Positions 7,580 to 14,039 of a stretch of 14,039 nucleotides of DNA are shown here, in pieces. Location: positions 1 to 14,039 of the forward strand of contig JBCCIF010000084.1 of assembly GCA_039028335.1 (NCBI GenBank), read 5' to 3'. The stretch is from JABDKJ01 sp039028335. GTDB taxonomy: Bacteria > Bacteroidota > Bacteroidia > Flavobacteriales_D > JABDKJ01. A program made the position numbers and the translations under genes. The notes beneath the pieces were generated by a model that made no database searches, had not been told where the DNA came from, and saw nothing but the letters and a program-made list of their open reading frames with translations. Position 1 is the stretch's first letter. Each line of letters starts with the position of its first letter.

Positions 7580-8942
7580 ATTTTTTTGATTGTTTCTTTA
7601 CCAACTCATTTAAAATCTCTCTGTCTATCTCAAAATCTTCCATTTGAATATAGTCTCCATTTGCCCCATTTGCGATCTTCTGCATTTTGGGTATAGTCCA
7701 TTTAGGGCTTTTCACTGCTACAATTGTCATGTAAATTCCCTGTTTACTTTGACGCTTGACAAATTTGCTTACATCAGTCTCACCCTTATTGAATGCGCCA
7801 TCTGTAGCTAAATAAACTTGATTATTTCCTCCTTCAATAAAATTCTTCCGTGCTATAGAATAGGCTTTTTTGATACCGCTTTCTCCAGCAGTCAATCCTT
7901 TTCCTTCTATATCCTTAATTAGTTGAACAATTTCATTTTTGTTTTCTACATAAGTTGAATTCAAAATGACATCCGTAGAAGAAGAGTAGGTGATAATGCT
8001 CAACTTATCTTGTGGACGAAGCAAATTCAATAACTCTATCATCGAGCTTTTTAATACCTCCAGTCGCTGTTCTCTTTTCATTGAAGTAGAAACATCAATA
8101 AGAAAAACGACATTATTGGGGACGTATTCATTAAGCGAAAAACTGCTCTTCTCTGCAATCGCTGGAATCTCTGAACTTTGCTCATCAAATGACAAATTTT
8201 CCTCTTCTTCAATTATAAAGACTTCCGTCTCTTCATTGATAATCTCAGGTTCATCCACGTCTTTAGCAACTTCATCAGGTCTATCAATCGGATCTAAAGC
8301 AAAAATAAAATACTTGTTTCTTCTATTGATATATCCCTCTTTTCTTGATTTGGAGAATCCATCCGCCCTTGCTAGCATCGCATAGTAACCTAAAGGGACT
8401 GTTTTCTCAATTATCCCTTTCTTGTTTGTTTTCCAAATAGCTTGTTGAATTCCTTGTTCAGCAATAGCAACTTCAGCATTGCGTATTGCCTCTCCATTTA
8501 AACTATTTACTACTTTGAAGGTAACCGTGAAGTCATTATTTTTTGGACCTTCTGAAAAATCAGGACAAGGTGTATAATCTTCCCACTCTAAATAATTCAC
8601 ATCAGCTTTAACCCGGATCAAAATAGGATCTGAACTCGAAAAGTAAAGCGGAATATCTATTGATTTCACGCCTTTAGTTCGAGGATTGAATTTTATCCTT
8701 AAGATTACTTGTTTGGAAGAAGAAACTTGTTTGGACGAAAGTCGAATGTCGAATTCATTTTCATCTGCTCCTATTCTCAAAATTTGCTCTATTTGATCAG
8801 ATGAAGAGTTAATTATCACTTCTTTGACCCTATCGTCTCCTTTTCCAATGACTCCATAATTCAGTTCAATGATTTTCTCTTGAGATTGACTGAAGCCCAT
8901 TTGATGGAAAAAGATTAAAAATAAGAATACGCAAAATCGCAT
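7572..8942 (-). CDS. Secreted von Willebrand factor A domain protein with Ig-like and carboxypeptidase-regulatory-like domains
   Basis: Exported VWA protein of unknown role. The ATG at 8940-8942 gives 456 residues and a compact signal peptide (MRFCVFLFLIFFHQMGFS, cleavage near SQ). An ATG at 8987 would overlap the GH3 gene by 26 nt and put a long basic stretch before the hydrophobic core. After the signal, residues about 23-120 resemble a DUF1573/ASH-like Ig fold. Residues about 137-218 look like a CarboxypepD_reg-like beta domain (TFKVVNSLNGEAIRNAEVAI). An acidic linker spans about 225-270. A VWA domain fills about 276-450 with a complete MIDAS: DVSTS at 283-287, T351 and D380. Metal-dependent ligand or protein binding is expected from the family. 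I see no T9SS C-terminal signal, no lipobox and no C-terminal membrane helix, so it is probably periplasmic. It is the third gene of the M23-GH3-VWA operon, 19 nt after the GH3 stop. Confidence 0.85.
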   Translation of the reverse strand: MRFCVFLFLIFFHQMGFSQSQEKIIELNYGVIGKGDDRVKEVIINSSSDQIEQILRIGADENEFDIRLSSKQVSSSKQVILRIKFNPRTKGVKSIDIPLYFSSSDPILIRVKADVNYLEWEDYTPCPDFSEGPKNNDFTVTFKVVNSLNGEAIRNAEVAIAEQGIQQAIWKTNKKGIIEKTVPLGYYAMLARADGFSKSRKEGYINRRNKYFIFALDPIDRPDEVAKDVDEPEIINEETEVFIIEEEENLSFDEQSSEIPAIAEKSSFSLNEYVPNNVVFLIDVSTSMKREQRLEVLKSSMIELLNLLRPQDKLSIITYSSSTDVILNSTYVENKNEIVQLIKDIEGKGLTAGESGIKKAYSIARKNFIEGGNNQVYLATDGAFNKGETDVSKFVKRQSKQGIYMTIVAVKSPKWTIPKMQKIANGANGDYIQMEDFEIDREILNELVKKQSKKFN

Positions 8943-8961
8943 AAATCTTCTAACGCTAAAT

Positions 8962-10473
8962 TTATGCCAAGAATTTTGCAATCTCATCAGCGTATTTTCT
9001 ATTGTTAGCAAGACGAGGGATTTTATTTTGACCTCCTAATTTTCCTTGACTCTTCATGAATTCCACAAATCCATCTTTCCTTACGAAAGACAGTTTCAAA
9101 GGCTGAAGAACATTTCCTGTAATTAGGTCTTTGTAATAGACATTTTGTCTTTGCATCTCTTGCTCAAGAATTGATTTAAACGCCTCAATATCCGTTGGCA
9201 TTTTTCCAAATTCAATGAACCACTCATGATAGGGCAACTCGTTTTGAGGATTAGTTTGTGGCGCAACATGAAATTCATTTATCTGAGAAGAGCTAATTTG
9301 ACATGCCAATTTCACGGCCTCTTCGACTTCTTCTGCTATGACATGTTCCCCGAAGGCAGAAGTAAAGTGTTTAGTCCTTCCTGTTACTTTGATTCGGTAA
9401 GGACTCAAAGAAGTGAACTTTACAGTATCGCCTATTAGGTAAGCCCAAAGACCAGCATTGGTATTCAGAACTATCGCATAATTGACATTGAGCTCCACCA
9501 TCTCAAGACTTAAGCGCGTGGGGTTTTCACTATCTAATTCCTCTAAAGGAATAAACTCATAAAAAATGCCGGAATTTATTTCGAGCAACATTCCTTCCTG
9601 ATTTTGAGAATCTTGATACGCTATAAATCCTTCTGAGGCTGGATACAATTCAATGCTAGGAATGGATTCTCCAATCATAGATTCAAATTTTGCCCGATAA
9701 GGTTCATAATTGACACCACCATAGACAAAAAGGGAAAAATTTGGAAAGATTTCTTTGATTGTTCTTTTACCCGAGGCATTTAATAGCTTTTCAAAATACA
9801 TTTGCACCCAAGAAGGAATCCCACTAATTAACCTCAAGTCTTCTAATAGGGTTTCTTCTGCTATCTTTTCTACTTTCTCTTCCCAGTCTTCAATAAGGTT
9901 AGTCGACATCTTCGGCAACCTATTTCTCTGCAAGTAATTGGGTACATGATGAGCCACTATTCCAGACAATCGCCCAACATCTAAGCCATTTTTCTTTTCT
10001 AATGCAGGACTGCCTTGTAAAAAAATCATCTTGCCATCTACGAATGAAGCATTCTTTGTTTCAAAAATATAGCTCAATAGAGCGTGCTTTGCTGATCTTA
10101 TATGAAATGGCATCGATTCCTTGGAAATTGGAATATATTTCGATCCAGATGTCGTACCCGATGTTTTTGACAAATACAGGGCTTTGCCCTTCCAACAAAC
10201 ATCTTCTTCTCCTTGAATCGCTCTTTCTAGATAAGGCCTCAATCCCTCATAATCGCGAATAGGCACTTGATTTTTAAAGTCATTGTAAGAATTAATTTGA
10301 TCAAAATTATGGTCTCTCCCGAAAACAGTTTGTGATGCATCGCTAATCAATTTTCGAAAGACTCTTGATTGAGTTTTATGAGGCTGCTTCAGCCATTTGC
10401 TTCTCAAACTCATGCAATACCGCGCATAAGGCAAGCTCAAGGCAGGCTTTATGGAGAGTTTTGGCTTAATCAA
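8962..10473 (-). CDS. GH3-family acyl-adenylate-forming enzyme (acyl acid amido synthetase-like)
   Basis: Bacterial member of the family named after plant GH3 auxin-conjugating enzymes, which adenylate a carboxylic acid and transfer it to an amino acid or amine. The bacterial substrate is not known. The protein has 503 residues, near family length. The nucleotide loop SKTSGTTSGSKYIP is at 102-115, YPASEGF at 277-283, YLIGDTVKF at 345-353, the hinge and C-lobe region GRTKHF...FGEHVIAEE at 365-382, and GKLGGQNKIPRL near the end (477-488). The start is TTG at 10471-10473. The first in-frame ATG is codon 21 and would remove the N-terminal helix (KPALSLPYARY) that relatives have. The TTG overlaps the M23 stop as TTGA, pointing to translational coupling. 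There is no signal peptide, so it is probably cytosolic. Neighbours are a cell-wall peptidase and an exported VWA protein, which suggests an envelope-linked role; this is inference. Confidence 0.9.
   Translation of the reverse strand: MIKPKLSIKPALSLPYARYCMSLRSKWLKQPHKTQSRVFRKLISDASQTVFGRDHNFDQINSYNDFKNQVPIRDYEGLRPYLERAIQGEEDVCWKGKALYLSKTSGTTSGSKYIPISKESMPFHIRSAKHALLSYIFETKNASFVDGKMIFLQGSPALEKKNGLDVGRLSGIVAHHVPNYLQRNRLPKMSTNLIEDWEEKVEKIAEETLLEDLRLISGIPSWVQMYFEKLLNASGKRTIKEIFPNFSLFVYGGVNYEPYRAKFESMIGESIPSIELYPASEGFIAYQDSQNQEGMLLEINSGIFYEFIPLEELDSENPTRLSLEMVELNVNYAIVLNTNAGLWAYLIGDTVKFTSLSPYRIKVTGRTKHFTSAFGEHVIAEEVEEAVKLACQISSSQINEFHVAPQTNPQNELPYHEWFIEFGKMPTDIEAFKSILEQEMQRQNVYYKDLITGNVLQPLKLSFVRKDGFVEFMKSQGKLGGQNKIPRLANNRKYADEIAKFLA
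10470..10473 (-). promoter_or_regulatory. Stop/start overlap TTGA coupling the M23 peptidase and GH3 genes
   Basis: On the minus strand the four bases read TTGA. TGA ends the M23 gene and TTG begins the GH3 gene one frame away. Such overlaps normally let a terminating ribosome re-initiate, which would explain efficient use of a TTG start without a visible Shine-Dalgarno sequence. Confidence 0.6.
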
Positions 10474-11348
10474 TTGAAATTGATGAAGTTTTCAGAATTC
10501 AATGGCTCACCTTGATGCCACAGCTCAAAATGCAAATGAGGACCATCACTCAATTCACCTGTATTTCCAATAATTGCCAAGGTTGAACCGGCATCAACTA
10601 AGTCACCAGTTTCTTTCAATATTGCCGAATTGTGCTTGTAGATGCTGATCAAATTATTGCTGTGTTGAACCTGAATTACATATCCATCTGTATTGGTCCA
10701 TCCACTGAATAAAACCGTGCCTTTCAGTATACTCTTTATTGCCGTCCCCTCTGGTGCAACAATATCTGTCCCAAAATGCTTTTTATGCATATCAAAACCA
10801 GCCGTAATCTTACCCGAGACAGGGGTAAAGAAAAAGAGATCTGAAAGCTCGGCCAATTCACCTTCCTGGCTTTCATTTACAAAATTGAGGTTGTATTTCT
10901 CTTGGGCATCTATTTTGGCTCGAAGAAGTGAATCACTTTCACTAATACTGAAATCCAAGTTTGAATAATCGTTATTGGCAGTAATTATAGTTTCTAAACT
11001 GTCGTGCGAGATCTCATCTTTAAGGACCAATTGAATTCCTTCAATGTAGCGTTCCTTCATCCTTAATTTTTTCTCGAGGTCCTCTATTTGAATTGCATTC
11101 TTAGTGGCTAAATTCTTGGTCTGAACTTCGGAAAATCCAACAATATAATCTCCTAAGCGTGTGAAGGCAATCAAAGAAACAATGGCTATTGCGATGATAA
11201 CAACTAAAAGGGAAAAAAAGGAAATAACATTCCATCTGGAAAGAACAAAAGAAAGCTTTTCTTCAAAGGTTGTCTCGTTAACCACTACCAACCTGAATTT
11301 ATTGCGCAGCCTTTGAATCCTATTTTTAATCCAACTATTCTTTGCCAT
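10470..11348 (-). CDS. Membrane-anchored M23 (LytM-type) peptidoglycan endopeptidase
   Basis: A 292-residue zinc metallopeptidase predicted to cut peptide cross-links in the periplasm. The N-terminal 40 residues are basic and cytosolic (MAKNSWIKNRIQRLRNKFRL). A single membrane helix at about 41-63 anchors it, and a coiled-coil-prone stretch at about 72-110 and a linker follow. The M23 domain runs from about 172 to 280. Zinc and catalytic residues are visible: H191 and D195 in HFGTD, H239 in YKHNS, and H271 and H273 in GPHLHFEL. The site looks intact, so this is more likely an active enzyme than a degenerate EnvC/NlpD-like activator. The ATG at 11346-11348 has no competing start. It is the first gene of an operon with GH3 (4-nt overlap) and VWA, and diverges from sprE across 161 bp. 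Confidence 0.92.
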   Translation of the reverse strand: MAKNSWIKNRIQRLRNKFRLVVVNETTFEEKLSFVLSRWNVISFFSLLVVIIAIAIVSLIAFTRLGDYIVGFSEVQTKNLATKNAIQIEDLEKKLRMKERYIEGIQLVLKDEISHDSLETIITANNDYSNLDFSISESDSLLRAKIDAQEKYNLNFVNESQEGELAELSDLFFFTPVSGKITAGFDMHKKHFGTDIVAPEGTAIKSILKGTVLFSGWTNTDGYVIQVQHSNNLISIYKHNSAILKETGDLVDAGSTLAIIGNTGELSDGPHLHFELWHQGEPLNSENFINFN

Positions 11349-11398
11349 TTGTGCGATTGATCAACCTAATTATTGAAATTACAGTATAAATATAAGGA

Positions 11399-11414
11399 AA
11401 GGCAAAAATGCCTT
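11399..11414. repeat. Perfect 6-bp inverted repeat in the M23/sprE divergent region
   Basis: AAGGCA and TGCCTT face each other across AAAA. Read on the minus strand the centre gives CATTTTTG, one base off the TAnnTTTG -7 consensus and about 55 bp upstream of the M23 ATG. It could be an operator overlapping that promoter. It is too far from any gene end, and lacks a following T run, to be a convincing terminator. Confidence 0.35.
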
Positions 11415-11456
11415 GATTATTGGTAATATTCCCCTATTTAATCCGAAAAAATAAAA

Positions 11457-11464
11457 TATTTTTG
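11457..11464 (+). promoter_or_regulatory. Bacteroidota -7 box for sprE
   Basis: TATTTTTG matches TAnnTTTG exactly and ends 45 nt before the TTG start, predicting a leader of roughly 38-40 nt. No good -33 TTTG is present at the usual 19-nt spacing. The leader contains AAGGT/GCCTT (11482-11486 with 11492-11496, 5-nt loop, last pair a T-G wobble), a weak hairpin 13 nt before the start codon. Confidence 0.5.
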
Positions 11465-11509
11465 CGCTTTGGGAGTTTATTAAGGTCTAGCGCCTTCAAA
11501 ACGAAAAGA

Positions 11510-14039
11510 TTGAAAAAAAATTTTGTCATCTATATTCTTCTGTTCTCATGCACGCTATTGGTAATGAGCTCTTGCAAAACAAGGAACCGCTATATCAATA
11601 GAAAATTCCATGACACGAACGCGCGGTTCAACGGTTATTTCAATGCAAAGGAAGCAATCAAAGAAGCTCAATTAAGTCTGAAAACGGGACATCAAGAAAA
11701 TTGGGACGAAGTTCTCCCCATATTTATTTATCCTACAGAAGAAACGGCTCCTAGCATCTATCCGCAAATGGACAGGGCCATTGAAAAATGTACAAAAGTA
11801 ATCGATCGACACTCCATACAGGAAAAAAGAAAGGAGTACAATAAATGGGTCGATGACTGCTGGCTTCTAATTGGTGTGGCAAATTTTTACAGAAGGGACT
11901 TTGAGAAAAGTGAGGAGATGTTTCGATACGTTACAAAATCGTTCAAAAAGGATCCAAATAAATTCCATGCAGCATTATGGAATGCTCGAAATTATATCGA
12001 AATCAAAGAATATGCTAAGGCGGGAGCTATTTTAGAGAAGTTAGAAGAAGATCAAGCCAAGTTCCCAAAAAAGTTCATGCCAACCTTTTATGAGGTTTAT
12101 GCAGATTTTTATGTTCGGCAAACCGACTGGCAAAATGCAATTGACATGCTTGATCGTGCAATTCTCCATGAAGATCAAAAGAAAAAGAGAAAAACGCGGC
12201 TAACTTTTATTCTAGCTCAACTGCATCAGAAAAAGGGTGATTCTACAAAGGCCATTCGCTTATTTGCCAGTGTAACAAAAATGAATCCAACGTATGAAAT
12301 GGATTTCAATGCGAGGATTAATCAAGCATTGGCATTTGACTCTCGGTCCAATAGCGCAGAAATAAGGGCCCAGTTAAATAAATTACTCAAGGATGACAAA
12401 TACATCGAATTTCAGGATCAAATCTACTTTGCTTTGGCTGAAGTTGAATTTGCCGAGCGTAATTACAAAGAAGGGATTGCATTACTCTTAAAATCGGCCG
12501 AAGTAAGCCAGTCAAACGCTAAACAAAAAGGGAAATCATTTCTTCGACTAGCGGATTATTACTTTGAAGAACGAAGTTATCAAAGTGCCAGTCAGTTTTA
12601 TGATAGTACGGTCACGTATTTACCCAATAGCTATCCAAATTATGAGATTATTTCTGCGAAGAAAGAAAGCCTTTCTGATTTGGTAAAAAACATTGAAATC
12701 ATTTACGAACAGGACAGTCTTCTGGCCTATCTGGATATGGATGAATCCGAAAGGCTTGGAGCATTAGAAGAAATTCAAAAGAAAATTGAAGAGGAGGAAG
12801 AAAAGAGGATAGAGGAGGAAAAGGCAAAGCGAGAGGCACAACTAGCCGTTTTGAATCCGGGCGAACAGGAAGGTAAAAAGAACAAGAACTCTACTTGGTA
12901 TTTCTACAATGCAACGGCAAAAAGTCAGGGTTATGCTGAATTTAAAAGGGTTTTTGGCGAAAGAAAGCTCGAAGACAATTGGAGGAGAAAGGACAAGCAA
13001 TCATTTGATAATTTCGACATCAATAATCCAGAAGAAAGCATAAGCGAAGAGATAGGCTTAAAAGGTAATGTCCCCACTATTGCAGAATTAGAAGCCAATT
13101 TACCTATTTCTGAAAATGACCAGCAGGAGGCACATGCAAAAATTAAGAACGCTTTCTATGAGATGGGAAATATCTATCGTGAAAATTTAAATGATTTTGA
13201 TAATGCGATAGAAACTTTTGAGGAGTTAATAGGAAGGTATCCTGATGATGAAATTGCATGCGTTTCTAAATATCAGCTATACAGGTTATTCAAAAAGAAA
13301 GAAGAAGGAAATTATCAAAGTTTTGATTCTAGATCTAGCTCAGGGTATTACCGTGAAAACATTTTGGAAGACTGTTCTGATACGGAATTTGCAGAATTGA
13401 TAAGGGACCCCGATGCTGGGCAAAAAAGAGATGAACGAAGAGAAGAACTTGTTGAGGCCTACAAGGAGGTATATAGAAAATACAGAAGAAAGAACTATAA
13501 CGATGTATTAATCGCTTGTTTGGACGTCATGAACAATGATCGAAAAAACGAACTCCTTCCAAAATATTACTTTTTAAGGGCAATGGCAATCGGTGGCAAT
13601 AAAGACAAGACTAATTACATCAAGGCTCTGCGAGAAGTTATCAAAGAATTCCCAGGCACAGAAGAAGCCGAAGAAGCCAAAAGACTTTTAGACATTGTTA
13701 CCAAGAGCGGGAAAATCTCTTTCGAAGAAGAGCCAAACACAGAGCAAAATTCGGAAAATGAAAGTAATCTGAATGAGTCTGAAGGAACAGAAGAAGAAAA
13801 TACTTCTGAAGAAAATTCCACGAACAGCGAAGAAGCAAATGAAGAGGAATCATCTTCAGAGAACAGCGTAAACAGCACTTTTCAATTTAAGGAAGATATA
13901 GATCATTTCTTCCTTTGCATTCTTCCGAACAATGGCCTCAATATGAATGACATTAAAAAGAAATTTTCAGACTACCACGGAAAAAATTTCTCAGACGCAA
14001 ATTTGAAAATAACCACGAGCTTTCTTGATCAGGATAATC
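11510..14039 (+). CDS. sprE: SprE/PorW-like TPR lipoprotein of T9SS and gliding motility, partial (3' end beyond window)
   Basis: The frame is open for 843 codons from TTG at 11510 to the right edge. It encodes a lipoprotein required in relatives for type IX secretion and gliding: SprE in Flavobacterium johnsoniae, PorW in Porphyromonas gingivalis. Residues 1-22 are a lipoprotein signal with lipobox VMSSC and C22 as the lipidated residue. The first in-frame ATG is codon 19, inside the lipobox, so TTG must be the start. The family hallmark after the cysteine is NRKFHDTNARFNGYFNAKEA (about 29-48). Helical TPR-type repeats follow to about 400. An E/K-rich coiled coil lies at about 418-445. The conserved STWYFYNATAKSQG and LEDNWRR segment is at about 460-492, with further TPRs at about 540-735. 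A linker rich in E, S and N occupies about 738-790. A C-terminal domain starts at about 797 and is cut off. I recognise the family from motifs only. Confidence 0.85.
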   Translation, partial: MKKNFVIYILLFSCTLLVMSSCKTRNRYINRKFHDTNARFNGYFNAKEAIKEAQLSLKTGHQENWDEVLPIFIYPTEETAPSIYPQMDRAIEKCTKVIDRHSIQEKRKEYNKWVDDCWLLIGVANFYRRDFEKSEEMFRYVTKSFKKDPNKFHAALWNARNYIEIKEYAKAGAILEKLEEDQAKFPKKFMPTFYEVYADFYVRQTDWQNAIDMLDRAILHEDQKKKRKTRLTFILAQLHQKKGDSTKAIRLFASVTKMNPTYEMDFNARINQALAFDSRSNSAEIRAQLNKLLKDDKYIEFQDQIYFALAEVEFAERNYKEGIALLLKSAEVSQSNAKQKGKSFLRLADYYFEERSYQSASQFYDSTVTYLPNSYPNYEIISAKKESLSDLVKNIEIIYEQDSLLAYLDMDESERLGALEEIQKKIEEEEEKRIEEEKAKREAQLAVLNPGEQEGKKNKNSTWYFYNATAKSQGYAEFKRVFGERKLEDNWRRKDKQSFDNFDINNPEESISEEIGLKGNVPTIAELEANLPISENDQQEAHAKIKNAFYEMGNIYRENLNDFDNAIETFEELIGRYPDDEIACVSKYQLYRLFKKKEEGNYQSFDSRSSSGYYRENILEDCSDTEFAELIRDPDAGQKRDERREELVEAYKEVYRKYRRKNYNDVLIACLDVMNNDRKNELLPKYYFLRAMAIGGNKDKTNYIKALREVIKEFPGTEEAEEAKRLLDIVTKSGKISFEEEPNTEQNSENESNLNESEGTEEENTSEENSTNSEEANEEESSSENSVNSTFQFKEDIDHFFLCILPNNGLNMNDIKKKFSDYHGKNFSDANLKITTSFLDQDN

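Larger units (their letters stand above)
11349..11509. other. Divergent intergenic region between the M23 operon and sprE
   Basis: This is 161 bp of AT-rich DNA holding the small palindrome at 11399-11414, the sprE -7 box at 11457-11464 and a short leader hairpin at 11482-11496. For the minus-strand M23 operon only imperfect -7 boxes are seen: TATATTTA, around 11385-11392, and CATTTTTG, within the palindrome. Its promoter is therefore not fixed. One minus-strand copy of ATTTCAA (11373-11379), the heptamer repeated upstream of the kinase, lies 24 bp before the M23 ATG; a single copy may be chance. No ORF or RNA gene is apparent. Confidence 0.65.

Noticed and set aside
7580..7600. T-run just after the regulator stop, as a possible terminator
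   Set aside because: The T7 stretch has no stem before it, and the bases are lysine codons of the convergent VWA gene.
7990..8385. Plus-strand 131-residue ORF opposite the VWA gene
   Set aside because: It is a shadow of the VWA and acidic-linker coding sequence. The minus-strand frame has a full MIDAS motif and a signal peptide; this one has only serine- and leucine-rich low complexity.
8943..9011. Longer N-terminus for the VWA gene (TTG at 9011 or ATG at 8987)
   Set aside because: Both overlap the GH3 coding sequence and lengthen the segment before the signal-peptide core. The ATG at 8987 cannot be fully excluded.
12788..12840. Long purine-rich tract, possible structured or triplex DNA
   Set aside because: It is explained by E/K codons of a coiled coil in the sprE-like protein, and there is no mirror symmetry that would favour a special structure.
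13615..13878. Minus-strand 87-residue serine-rich ORF
   Set aside because: It is the antisense of the acidic linker of the sprE-like gene (GAA/GAG codons read backwards as TTC/CTC/TCT). It has no promoter, motif or independent coding signal.

Overview
This window looks like chromosomal DNA from a member of the Bacteroidota, probably a flavobacterium or a close relative with a type IX secretion system (T9SS). The evidence is a SprE/PorW-type TPR lipoprotein, a hybrid-propeller LytS-type sensor with its LytTR regulator, a bacterial GH3-family enzyme, a DUF3667 protein, TAnnTTTG promoter boxes and few Shine-Dalgarno sequences. The DNA is AT-rich throughout and nothing in it looks mobile. I see no tRNA, rRNA, CRISPR array, transposase or phage gene.

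Layout. (1) Positions 1-3685, minus strand: an envelope operon read right to left. It holds the RseP-type site-2 protease, a CPA1-type cation/proton antiporter with a long acidic tail, and a zinc-ribbon DUF3667 membrane protein cut by the left edge. (2) Positions 3686-3830: a divergent control region. It carries a good -7 box for rseP and a cluster of repeats whose geometry resembles a LytTR binding site. (3) Positions 3831-7579, plus strand: a two-gene sensory operon, made of a 14-blade propeller / Y_Y_Y / LytS-type histidine kinase and a LytTR response regulator. (4) Positions 7572-11348, minus strand: a tight three-gene operon of an anchored M23 peptidase, a GH3 acyl-adenylate enzyme and a secreted VWA protein. 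Its last gene overlaps the regulator gene tail to tail by 8 bp. (5) Positions 11349-11509: a second divergent control region with a small palindrome and a -7 box for sprE. (6) Positions 11510 to the right edge, plus strand: the sprE-like gene, running off the window.

Almost every product acts in or across the cell envelope: membrane proteolysis, ion homeostasis, peptidoglycan cutting, a periplasmic sensor, a secreted VWA protein and a T9SS/gliding lipoprotein. A reasonable but untested reading is that the sensor pair monitors the envelope or its polysaccharides and controls itself, and perhaps the divergent rseP operon, through the repeats at 3760-3817. Three of the nine genes (the kinase, GH3 and sprE) have no usable ATG and seem to start at TTG. 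ATG-only gene calling would shorten or mis-start them.
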